Assembly (NCBI GenBank): GCA_023525715.1
Contig: JAKNSD010000080.1
Span: 62,001 to 126,000, forward strand
DNA length: 64,000 nt
Direction: 5' to 3'
Origin: Cichorium intybus
Lineage: Eukaryota > Streptophyta > Magnoliopsida > Asterales > Asteraceae
Made by a program: the position numbers and the translations under genes. Under the pieces are notes generated by a model that was not told the DNA's origin, searched no databases, and was given only the letters and a program-made list of their open reading frames with translations. Each line of letters opens with the position of its first letter. Position 1 is the stretch's first letter. Shown one piece after another: positions 23,857 through 33,755 of the stretch.

Positions 23857-25820
23857 TTATTCAATATTACGTTTATTTGTAAAACAAATGGTAACAAATG
23901 TTTTTTGTAGGACCAAGAGTCAAAAAAAATGATGGCATATGGGAGCTACGGTTTAAATAAGGAAGACCCTTTAGTCCTTCTTTTGGGACTTGAGCACGAG
24001 AAAAATGTGAACCTTAGTAGAGGCTCGGTCAACACGAAGCCAACCGTTCGTGAGTCTAGTTGTGGGGCTGTTTCACTGTGTATCGACTATCCACCTATCC
24101 AGGTAATATATTGATACTTTAATTCCAGTGTGTAGTATTCAGTTTGTAATTTAAAATGTTGTATGTTTTGTAGAAAATGTCCCCATGTGAGTTGCTTATC
24201 AATGTGGCTGATTCACAATTGACTGTGGCTTCTGGTACAGCATGACCAACCTCAAGAGGGTTCCTACATGGGCAACCCATTGAGGAGGGTTGTGCCAAAG
24301 TTCAAGTTGATGAGATCATTGAAGTGTTTAGGGAATTGTGTATACATTCTGTCACAAAAACTGATGAACTTGAGACTGTTAAGGATATGTATCATTCAAT
24401 CGTTCAGTGGTCGAGATATGCACTAAAGGTATATTTTTTTTAAAAAAATTACAATATATTTTTACTATATTTTTATTTAAATATTACAATATATTTTAGC
24501 TTGTTACCAACAACTCACCAATCAATTCATCACTAATGGGATCAACTCACGCCTCGTCACCAACACAAAATGATACGACTTCAGTTTATAGGCCAGAGGT
24601 ACTCGTACCAATTACTTTTATATTTTTTTTGTAATTTAGATTGAGCTGTTCAAAGTTATAACAATGTGTTTGTTATTTTAGTTTGAGCTAAACAACAGTG
24701 AAATTCAAATTTCGAATCCCACTTTTATAGAAATAGTTAATCTTCAAATTCCTTAATTTAGTTACTTTGTTGATGTGCATAATCAGATATAAGTACTAAT
24801 GTTTTAATTATCTTTTTTAGGTAATATCAAAATTTGCTTCTTCTGTACAGGTACACCAACCCGAACAATGACTTGACAGCAACCCCTAATTTGTTTCCCC
24901 ACTCAATAGCAACACCCAATCCTAACACGAACCATCCGCAAAAAAATTTGTTGACCCTAATGTGGATTTTTCGTTGAGCCCAATACGAACAAAAGGAAAA
25001 AAGCATATGAATATAGTTAATCAATCATCCAAGCTATTTGGGGATGTGCATTTTATGCATACCTTGTCACCTCAAGGGTTGTATCCCGACAGGATTGAAT
25101 ATTTAATCGTATATTCGGAGATGTTACAACTATTGTTAAACAATGTGCTTGATATCAACATTGTTCAATGGTTTTCAATGTAAATTGTTGTTACTTATTA
25201 TTGCTTTTAAAATATTATTTTAGATATGATTTAATTCACTAACTTTATATAATATAATTAATTTATTTTTATGAGCTGCCAAAGAATTCCTCTTGCGATT
25301 TCTTTGATGCGGTAGTCATTAAAGATGACGATGAAGAAACAAATCGGGTCGGCGTCATACATCACATCAAAGAAGTAGTTTTGCATCATGCAAACAAAGG
25401 CTATTTTCTTGCACCTTATATAATTAGGTAATATATATTTTTTTTCATAATACATACACATACATATACACACTAAACATACAGTTGCTTAATTGTTTTA
25501 TAATTTCTATTTTCGTAGGAGACATTTGGTGCTTTTTATTCTTTGGTCGGAAAAAGGAATCGCGTATGTTCTTTATTCTTAGCAACGTCCCGGTAAAGAT
25601 GAGTTTACCCCATTGTTTTATAATTTCTATCAATGGAAGATTGCAATGGTTTTTTTTTTAAATTTCTTTTTTTCATCTATTTATTTTAAGGTGTTGAAAA
25701 TAATTAATTTTGAATTAATTACAGTGCTTTAAACAAACACAAAGTTGGGAATGTGGTTTTGTAGTTATCAAACATATGCATGAGTTTGTTGAAACCATTA
25801 AACATAATTTTGCCACTAAA
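23800..25820 (+). pseudogene. CACTA second ORF with Ulp1-like (C48) protease domain, dead
   Basis: A chain of exons with readable splice sites: donor at about 23836, exon 23911-24102, exon 24173-24430 (MSPCELLINVADS, then a stop), later small exons, exon 24841-25181 (LLLNNVLDINIVQWF), exon about 25272-25428 (ending FLAPYIIR) and exon from 25520 (RHLVLFILW). The last exon encodes QTQSWECGFVVIKHMHEF, the cysteine region of Ulp1-type SUMO proteases. The catalytic Asp is apparently replaced by Tyr in YVLYS, followed by TAG at about 25579. Ulp1 domains on plant transposons are known. With several stops this copy cannot be active. Exon borders are inferred. Confidence 0.7.
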
Positions 25821-25959
25821 GTAAGTGTTCTTTGTATAGATAAATATCAATTTTCTAATTATTTGTATACATGAATATAATTTATTTTTAGGGTAATGCT
25901 ATAGATACCCCTGATTTGACATACTGATTTGTTTTATCTCAATTTCGTCTTTTATTGTC

Positions 25960-25995
<36 letters not shown>

Positions 25996-26035
25996 AAAAA
26001 ACGGATTTGATGTTTTGTTTTGGAATCTTTTTACG

Positions 26036-26036
<1 letters not shown>

Positions 26037-26129
<93 letters not shown>
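26037..26129. repeat. (TA)n microsatellite
   Basis: About 90 bp of pure TA. The overlapping open frames are simple-sequence artefacts. Confidence 0.97.
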
Positions 26130-26131
<2 letters not shown>

Positions 26132-26440
26132 CGCATTGTACAACAATTTTATATATATCTCTATATCAATTTGATACAACGACTGAATCGTATGACAAGT
26201 TTTCAAACTGACCAGGTATGTATTTTTGCTAGATATTTTTCAAACTGAATCATATGACAAGTTTTCAAACTGTACATTTGTGTTATTTTTGATAGATATT
26301 TTTGCTATATGACTAAAAATGGACACCTGTGGTTAAGTAAATCTAAAATAGAAATTTATTAACACACACCTACCAACACCCAACCCCCACCAACTCAGTA
26401 TCCTCGTAGAAGTAGTTTTTCTACGTATACATTAGATAAT

Positions 26441-27421
26441 ATGGATACTTATTGGCATGACATAAATCGGGAACCAGAGAGGCATAGCACGTATTCATTT
26501 CGAGAACCTCCGATGTCCAAGTCATTCTTCAACCAAGATCTACCAACGTATACATCGGATAATATGGATACTAATTTGCATGACATAAATGAAGAATCAG
26601 AGATGCATAACACATATTCATTTCGAGAACCTTCGATGTCCAACTCATTCTTCAACCAATATCTACCAACATATACATCGGATAATATGGATACTAATTG
26701 GCATGACATAAATGAAGAATCAGAGATGCATAACACGTATTCATTTCGAGAACCTCCGATGTCCAACTCATTCTTCAACCGAGAACCACCAATTTATACT
26801 TCAAACCCACTTATGAACGAAATTCTAAACGAATTTCATCCATACGTTGGGCATATTACAGACGTGGATGGAGATGGAAATTGTGGATTTCGGGCTATAT
26901 CAGTTTCTCTTAGTGGTAATGAACATTCTTGGGAACAAATTAGGTATGAGCTACGCAACGAGTTAATAACACACCATCAAGAGTATGCCATGATTTACGG
27001 TGATCTTTTAAACCGCATAAGTCACTCGTTGAGTTTATCTGGATCAGGTTTTGCAGGACGTGAATATTGGTTGCAAATGCCCGACATTGTTATTCTCATC
27101 GCTAATATATATCGTGTTATCGTTATTTTCCTAAGCAATAATGGTTCTTCAACGTGGTTCCCACTTCGGTATGGCCCGCAAGACATCGCAAATCCTGCAT
27201 ATGTCGTTATCGCCCACGTTTACGGTAACCATTATGTGAAGGTTGATTTACAAGGAGCGTATCCAATGCCTCCTATTTTGTCCAGACTTGTGCGTGCGTA
27301 CAGATCAGAACATTCTGTTGAATGGGAAATATTGTATGCTTCTCGAATAAATGCTTATGCTCGTTATCCAGATAACGCACCACACAATTGTAATACTGGA
27401 CCATTTACTATATCTGATTAA
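26441..27421 (+). CDS. OTU-type cysteine protease ORF (deubiquitinase-like), transposon-borne
   Basis: An uninterrupted 326-codon frame. Residues 1-122 are three tandem copies of a 41-residue unit (123 bp in DNA) with core HDINEESEMHNTYSFREPP. Residues about 135-275 form an OTU domain. The active-site loop is DVDGDGNCGFRA with Asp145 and Cys148, and the matching His is His264 in YGNHYVKVD. The segments WLQMPDIVILIANIY and AYPMPP are typical of the OTU family found in plant transposon-linked proteins. OTU proteases cleave ubiquitin or ubiquitin-like conjugates. The frame stays open for at least 20 codons upstream of this ATG, so an earlier exon may exist. Unlike the TNPD and Ulp1 remnants around it, this ORF has no stop or frameshift and keeps all three catalytic residues. 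Function is inferred from motifs only. Confidence 0.78.
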   Translation: MDTYWHDINREPERHSTYSFREPPMSKSFFNQDLPTYTSDNMDTNLHDINEESEMHNTYSFREPSMSNSFFNQYLPTYTSDNMDTNWHDINEESEMHNTYSFREPPMSNSFFNREPPIYTSNPLMNEILNEFHPYVGHITDVDGDGNCGFRAISVSLSGNEHSWEQIRYELRNELITHHQEYAMIYGDLLNRISHSLSLSGSGFAGREYWLQMPDIVILIANIYRVIVIFLSNNGSSTWFPLRYGPQDIANPAYVVIAHVYGNHYVKVDLQGAYPMPPILSRLVRAYRSEHSVEWEILYASRINAYARYPDNAPHNCNTGPFTISD

Positions 27422-27617
27422 TAAGACAAACTTTGCTTTAGTATTATTATTTATTTTGTATTTTTTATACAATCGTTCGAATTTGACATAACCGTTTTGA
27501 TATAATTTTATAAATTTATAAACGTCGTTCGTTCTGTCGTAATTAATAAAAAACTATTGTTTTATTGTTATTAAAACATAAAAATTATAAAAGGTAAATT
27601 TATTATTATTGTTTTTC

Positions 27618-27658
<41 letters not shown>

Positions 27659-28124
27659 CAAATCAAATATTATTTATAAAAAGAAAAAAAACAACAAAAA
27701 GACAAAATAGTTAAAAAAAAAACACAACAAAAAACAAAATTTCACATCAAGGGGGGTATAACTAGACAATAGGGGGTTTGTATAGAATGACCATTATTTT
27801 TATTTGCTTTTAATTTTAGAAGCACACAAGTTGATTTCGATTGATGATAATTCCAAACTCAGTTGGCAAGGGGATTGAAAGCCGGCTGGAGATTACTCGA
27901 TAAGATACTAATTTTTATAGTATTATATTTTGACAAATATGTAAATTTAATTGATTGCATCTTGAATGGTGTTCAACCTGAACAAATATGTAAATTGTAT
28001 AATTTTGAATGTTGGTAACTATAACAAATAAGTATGTTGGTATAGTTTTTGTATTGATGGAAATTTTAACGTATACAGTGCGTAATTTTTAATGGTCCGA
28101 AATTAATTATTGGTGCAATTCAGC

Positions 28125-28396
28125 TTTTTTTGTATCATGGGCTACAGCTACTTGGTAGGCCTAAGCTGATACAGCAGGCTAAGTCCATGTGACAGTCCTA
28201 AGCCCATATGGCAGGCTAAGCTCATGTATAATCTGGGTTTTTTTGTATCATGGGTCATAACTACTTCGTAGGCCTAAGCCCATACGGCAGGCTAAGCCCA
28301 TGTATAATCTAGGTATTTTTTGTATCATGTGTCATAGCTACTTGGTAGGCCTTAGTCGATATGACAGGCTAAACACATGTATAATCTGGGTCACAC
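28125..28396. repeat. Tandem repeat of about 90 bp, three copies (CACTA subterminal)
   Basis: The unit reads tttgtatcatgggtcatagc, acttggtaggcctaagcc, then caggctaagcccatgtataa and tctgggt. Three diverged copies lie in the right subterminal region of the CACTA element. Confidence 0.85.
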
Positions 28397-29360
28397 ATTT
28401 TAATAATGTGGTTACAATTATATGATGCGTTATTTTAATAATATGGGCTATATGTATTTAGTGCGATGTTGTACTCTTTCAGAAAAACTAATTTGATGTG
28501 GTTTTATTCATTTTTGGTGCGGTTTTGGAAAACCGCATTATTAATGTTGGTATTTAATAATGCGCAATTTTTTGATAAGGTTGGAACCAACCAATTAACC
28601 ATTTTAACCGCACCATCGATCAAACGTATTCTCTACTAGTGTTTGTGGGTGTATAACATGTAGTATGTGTAAAAGAAAGGAGTCACAAATGATTACTAGC
28701 TAAAAATATAGAGCAAACATGAAACAACTAAACAAATTTATTTTAAATTACGCAGTTATAGAATACAATAATCATTGAAAAAATCGACCTCATAGCTAGC
28801 CTCAATTTATAAAATGAAATCTGGAAATCACATCGAGACATGTCCCTTTACTGGTATATATTTTTAGTTTACAAAAAAAAAATCAAACTTTAACTCATGA
28901 TCTTGAGGTTTAGGAGCACGGTTTGAGAGCTAAATATTTTAGTTCGTGACTTCCCTGCAGTTGTTGCGAATTTGACCTCTGTTACCTGTTAACGGCTTTA
29001 TATTTCCCATTTTAATCATAGACTCCGCAAAATCCTCCCAGAAATCATCCTGGTTTGTACTGTACTTCTGCATAAGCCCATCAGTTTTGCCACCATCAAA
29101 CAACGCCTGATCAAAACTCAAAACCCCTTTTTTACTCACCAAATCGGTGAAGTATCTCTTGTTGAACGAAGCCAGTGTTGGGTCAAGTGGTGCGAGCCTT
29201 GAGTCGCCCCCAACTTGTGGACAATTGATCTGAAGATGACGGGCAAAGGCTGGGTCAATGTTGGTCTGATTGTAAATGCGACCCCTGAAGGTTCCACATT
29301 GAGCGAACCCTAGAGTGTGTGCACCTGAGAGCACAACTAAGTCATCTTTGTCGAGGCCTT

Positions 29361-29695
29361 TGTTGAGTGTGAAGCCACTCTTGTGGTCTGTCAAAAGAAT
29401 TGGCTGAAGAAACTTCATGTCAAATGAAGTAGGCTGAAGAATTTTCTTTGCTTTGACAATTCTCTTTTCCAATCTCTATTTAAGAGATTATCTGCGATCT
29501 GTAAAACACACCACATGTAACAGAGAGAGTGCAGTGTAGCACCAATAAATATAAATTCCTAGTTACCTGGTGGACGTAGGTCAGATTAGACTGAACCACG
29601 TTAAATCCCTCGTGTTCATCTTTGTGTTCTTGAGAGAGACAGAGAGAGAGAGAGCTGAGTGCGTGTGATTAGTGTCGTGTGTGTCTCGATCCTAA
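29361..29695 (+). repeat. 5' LTR of the gag-protease Copia element
   Basis: 335 bp, TG..CA ends, with a short (AG)n tract near the 3' end. Followed by PBS TGGTATCAGAGC at 29698-29709 for initiator tRNA-Met. Confidence 0.92.
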
Positions 29696-30092
29696 CAACT
29701 GGTATCAGAGCTTAGGCTCTTGATCGTTACACACGAACCAGGAGAGGTGAAGAAGGTGATACCTGACTGTGCAGAAATCTGAACTACGGTTCCGATTTGC
29801 ATCGGTTTCAGCCATATCCTCACAGCAGCCGTTAGGTCTCTCCATCGCGAAGATAAAGTTTTGGATTGAAGACCGGAAACCACCATCGTCGCTGCTCCCC
29901 TCATCGTAAATCTGCATCTTGCTAGTTTTTATTCAAAGATAAAACAAAGTTTTGTTTTGGGAAGAAGAACCGTGTTGTTGTTTTTCTTTTATTGTTGGAG
30001 AAAGAACAAAAAAAAAGGAGAGGCAAACGTTTCAAAAAGGAAAAGGCAATCTTTCTTTCGGTGGTGGAAAAGGCGCACGCTCCAAAAGTGAA

Positions 30093-30360
30093 TATTACAG
30101 TTTAGCCCCCTGAATTTTTCAGAAAAGTGCAGTTTAGTCCTTGAACTTTTAGAACAGTGCAGTTTAGCCCCTGAACTTTTAGAAAATTGTAGTCAGGTCC
30201 CTGAACTTTCAGAAAAGTACAGTTTAGCCCCTGAACTTTCAGAAAATTGCAGTTAGGTCCCTGAACTTTCAGAAAAGTGCAGTTTAGCCCCTGAACTTTC
30301 AGAAAATTGTAGTTGAGCCCCTAAACTTCAGAAAATTTGCATTTTTCACCCTTAATTTCT
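30093..30360 (+). repeat. Minisatellite in the Copia leader, unit about 30 bp
   Basis: About nine tandem copies of a unit close to cagtttagcccctgaacttt plus cagaaaa(g/t)tg. Adjacent copies alternate between gtttagcccc and gttaggtccc forms. It ends some 25 bp before the gag ATG. Confidence 0.9.
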
Positions 30361-30386
30361 GAAAAAGGTGCAATTTGTCCGTTATA

Positions 30387-31948
30387 ATGGCAGAAAGTAG
30401 TAAGATTCAGATTGAGAAGTTTGATGGGAATGACTTTGGTTGGTGGAAGATGCAAATTGAAGATTTGCTCGTGCAGAAAGACTTGGACGCAGTTTTAGGT
30501 GAAAAACCAGAGGCGATGACAGAAGCACAGTGGGAGACTTTGGATAAGAAGGCCAAGACATTTATTAGACTAGCTTTGTCAAAGGATGTTGCCTTTAACA
30601 TCTTGAAGGAGACCTCGACAAAGGGAATCATGGAGGCATTGTCTAATATGTACGAGAAGCCGTCAGCAGCAAATAAAGTCTTCCTGATTCGGGAGCTAGT
30701 CAACACGAGGATGAGGGAAGAAAGTTCAGTTACAGTACACATCAACAATTTAAACTCGATTTTTGACTTGGGTCATTGGGAATAAAGTTCGAGGATGAAG
30801 TTCAAGCTTTACTACTGTTATCTTCATTACGTGACAGTTGGTCCGGAACAGTTACAGCAGTTACTAGTTCCGCAGGATCGAAAGAGCTCACTTTTGAGGG
30901 AATTCGGGATTTAATGCTAGGCGAAGACGTCAGAAGAAGAAATTCCGGGGAATCATCAAGTGAACAATTGAATGCGGTCAGAGGTAGAAAAAATAACAGA
31001 GGTAGTGGGAGCAGGAACAGGAGAAGGAGTCAGTCGAGGACTCGAAATGATGTGACTTGTTGGAACTATAAAGAGGTTGGACATTTCAGGAATCAATGTC
31101 CAAAAGACAAGAAAGAAGTTAACGTTGCAGTAGACCATTCAGATGATGATGTTTTGATCTGTAGTGTGGAGAGCAATGTGGATTCCTGGGTTATGGATTC
31201 GGGTGCTTCATTTCAGGCTACCCACAGCCGTGAAGCACTGCGGAATCTGAAAGAAGGGGATTTTGGTAAGGTAAGACTGGCAAACGATGAGGTTCTTGAT
31301 GTGACGAGCATAGGTGACTTAGATCTGAAGACTCCAGTCGGTCCATGGACTTTGAAGGATGTCCGAGTAATTCCAAGTCTGAAGAAACAGTTGATTTCTG
31401 GTGGGCAGTTGGATGAACAAGGGCACGAGGTTAAGTTCAGGAATGGGCAGTGGAAGGTAGTCAAAGGAAATCGTGTGATAGCTCGTGGACACAAGAGGGG
31501 TTCATTATATATGGTTAGTTTACCGTCTGAGGGAGTAACTGTCCCAGTTCAGAAAAAGACCAAAGTTCGGTTCATAGAGTCTCGTGGACAGAAGAAGGTT
31601 TGCTTTGCAGATGGCAAACCCAGAGTCACAGGTCAGATTCAGGTTGAACGTGTTTGGAACGGTTCAGAAAAACCAGTCAAGGGCATTCATAGCAGTGGGA
31701 GCAAGGGCTGTGTCTCAGCTAGAATACCCAGAACACAGTGGGTTAAGAAAACCAGTATTCCATCTGTAAAAATCTCTCCAGATTACCTGCTACACATGGA
31801 GAGTGTCGTTTGTTCTCAGGATGTTCCAGGATCGGGCAGTTCATTTCAGTGGGAGCCGGTGGAGACAGAGAACAGGTCAGTGGCAGACTTAGCCATGACG
31901 AAGGTGTTGGAGCTAACGGAAGCTTCAACTAGCCTTCTGGAAAATTGA
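30387..31948 (+). pseudogene. gag-protease ORF of the short Copia element, one frameshift
   Basis: The first part, 30387-30784, starts at ATG (MAESSKIQIEKFDGNDF) and is a Copia gag N-terminus. It ends at a TAA, but the next frame continues the same gag (GIKFEDEVQALLLLSSL), so a single one-base shift near 30770 separates them. The second part, to 31948, has a zinc knuckle (CWNYKEVGHFRNQC, with Tyr-Lys where the family often has Cys-Gly-spacing variants) and an aspartic protease motif (WVMDSGASFQATHS). A tail of roughly 150 residues with no recognised domain follows, up to a normal stop. No integrase or RT follows; the 3' LTR starts 109 bp later. Such an element could still supply packaging protein before the frameshift arose. 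Confidence 0.8.
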
Positions 31949-32046
31949 AGAGAAGGCAGGGTAACTAGGAAGGAGCTAAGATGAAAAGTTTTACAGAAAT
32001 ACAGATGCACAGTTGAAGCACAGGTGAAGATTGTTCCGTGACTTCA

Positions 32047-32056
32047 AGTGGGAGAT
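32047..32056 (+). other. Polypurine tract of the short Copia element
   Basis: AAGTGGGAGA directly before the 3' LTR. Confidence 0.8.
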
Positions 32057-32399
32057 TGTTGAGTGTAAAGCCACTATTGTGGTCTGTCAAAAGAATCGGC
32101 TGAAGAAACTTCATGTCAAATGAAGTGGACTGAAGAATTTTCTTTGCTTTGACAATTCTCTTTTCCAATCTCTATTTAAGAGATTATCTGCGATCTGTAA
32201 AACACACCACATGTAACAGAGAGAGTGCAGTGTAGCACCAATAAATATAAATTCCTAGTTACCTGGTGGACGTAGGTCAGATTAGACCGAACCACGTTAA
32301 ATCCCTCGTGTTCATCTTTGTGTTCTTGAGAGAGACAGAGAGAGAGAGAGAGAGAGCTGAGTGCGTGTGATTAGTGTCGTATGTGTCTCAATCCTAACA
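32057..32399 (+). repeat. 3' LTR of the gag-protease Copia element
   Basis: 343 bp, matching 29361-29695 with a slightly longer (AG)n tract. Confidence 0.92.
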
Positions 32400-33349
32400 G
32401 CCTTGGTTCTCAAAATTTTGAATTAGCGCAGGTAAGTCCATGAACGGCGACGGGATGTCGACATTGGCTGTTGTTCGGCTCGCGGTTGTTGAGTCTCTTC
32501 TTCCTAACTTGACTTTCCATGAAGGGCCACCAAGCTGCATGCCATAACATAATAGTTTTTTTCACCGAATGCTTTATAATAATAAAAATAATAATAATAA
32601 ACTGTTATTTGTATTTCTACACAAATACATTATACAAATTCTTTTTCGTATCATACGCCCGTATTCTTGTATCCAGGCTCATGAAAAATTGTAAAAGTGA
32701 AACTTTTATTGCCGATTTCCTTTATGAATACGAAACACGTTCGTCACATATATTTTTTGAACTTTAAAGTTGAATAACGTTACTTGTTGCATTAATTCTG
32801 TAGGTTTTCATGGAAATGTTTTACTTACAGCGACCACAGAATCACGAGCAGCAACGGTCAATATGTCAGCACAAGATACTACTGAGCGTCGACAAACTTT
32901 GTCCACCTCAGACTTGATTCTGTCAATAACCTCAAACCCTCTAGCAGAGTTTGCATTTGGGGCTGCATTTTTTTCGCTATCTATATATAGTTGCTGTTTG
33001 ATCCAAAAGAATTGAGGCATCACATCCCTACATGATCCAAAAACAAAGTTGTAAAACGAAACCAACCACTTCCCTTGGAAAGTCCATGCACGTTCCACAA
33101 ACAATTCATTTGAATCCTATTAAGGTACTTACATTAACAAAACAATCATGGAAATGAAGACGTAACAAGGAAGCGCCCATGCGGCGTTCTTGTGTCACTG
33201 CATCCTCCACCACACGTCTGATGGTTGGGAGAGCTTCTGGGCACACATGATCATAATAACTTGGTGAGAGGTCTGTTTTGGAAGAAGCTGTGGCAAAGGG
33301 AAGCATGAACAAGACAAAGAGAGACAATAAGCTTAATTATGGTGTTCAT

Positions 33350-33663
33350 CTTCTCTATTGTTGGTAATCAAAAGGGTTTATGTTGTATTTACGTTGTCGT
33401 GGTCTAAAATGATATTTATAAGGCAATCGATGTTAAGATGGTTGGGTTTTAGAAAAGGTCAAAAAGATAAAAACTAATGTATATGTTACCTTGTTAAATT
33501 AAACAATGTAGGAGACCTGGCTCATAATTCTAGAACTTACGTATAAAAATTGAGCTACTGGATTTAATTTTGGTATTTGACTTAATTTTCGCTGTAACCA
33601 AACCATTATTTGCTTACATTGTAAAAGAAAAAAAAAAACGAAATCGTGCATTTTACATACTTG

Positions 33664-33755
<92 letters not shown>

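Larger units (their letters stand above)
25893..27796 (+). mobile_element. Nested element with long inverted ends carrying an OTU ORF
   Basis: The left end ggtaatgctatagatacccc and the right end gtatagaatgaccatta are inverted relatives. Further in, both arms carry matching blocks: a (TTA)n run at about 25960-25993 and the complementary run at about 27611-27658, bordered by similar sequence. The segment interrupts what reads as an intron of the Ulp1-like gene (donor at 25821, acceptor-like ttttag near 27821). The ends and OTU content suggest a Mutator-like element, but no 9-bp target duplication could be fixed. An ancient part of the CACTA element is the alternative. Confidence 0.5.
20554..28641 (+). 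mobile_element. CACTA (En/Spm, CMC) DNA transposon, 8.1 kb
   Basis: Ends are perfect 13-bp inverted repeats, CACTAGTAGAGAA at 20554-20566 and TTCTCTACTAGTG at 28629-28641, flanked by the 3-bp target duplication TTT. The empty site (gagctttgtgggtg) is present in unit 3 near 39758. Subterminal DNA at both ends is full of short motifs built on cgcacc, gcggtt and cgcatta, as expected for transposase binding sites. Inside are remnants of TNPD, of a second ORF ending in a Ulp1-like protease, a nested solo LTR and a nested OTU-bearing element. It is not autonomous as it stands. Confidence 0.95.
29361..32399 (+). mobile_element. Short non-autonomous Copia-type retrotransposon (gag-protease only)
   Basis: Bounded by LTRs beginning TGTTGAGTGT and ending ATCCTAACA, with target duplication GCCTT at 29356-29360 and 32400-32404. 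The interrupted sequence is contiguous in Prx-A, C and D. Total length is 3039 bp. Between the LTRs are the primer site, a tandem-repeat leader, gag and protease. Integrase, RT and RNase H are absent, so it must have been mobilised in trans. The LTRs differ by about eight substitutions. Confidence 0.93.
28939..33349 (-). pseudogene. Class III peroxidase, Prx-B (disrupted)
   Basis: Same three-exon plan as Prx-A: exon 1 33349-33133, exon 2 33027-32829, exon 3 32534-32400 continuing at 29360-28939. Exon 3 is split by a Copia-type element whose target duplication is GCCTT. Exon 2 is 199 instead of 195 bp because an extra four bases (tatctatatatag against tatctatag) shift the frame. Exon 1 has a further length change right after the fourth codon, in the signal peptide. 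The heme motifs LHFHDCFVN and VVLSGAHTLG are still recognisable. With three independent lesions it cannot make a peroxidase. The lower part of exon 3 stays open and clean, so decay is recent. Confidence 0.92.

Noticed and set aside
25929..26248. Several overlapping frames of alternating Tyr-Ile
   Set aside because: Translation of a pure TA microsatellite; same for 39046-39261 and 56507-56797.
26441..27421. OTU ORF considered as an ordinary host gene
   Set aside because: It lies inside a bounded CACTA element, between inverted arms, and resembles transposon-linked OTU proteins more than host otubains.
33669..33751. (CT)n tract upstream of Prx-B considered as a regulatory GAGA-type element
   Set aside because: Absent as a long tract from the three intact paralogues and located upstream of a pseudogene; simple microsatellite growth is enough.
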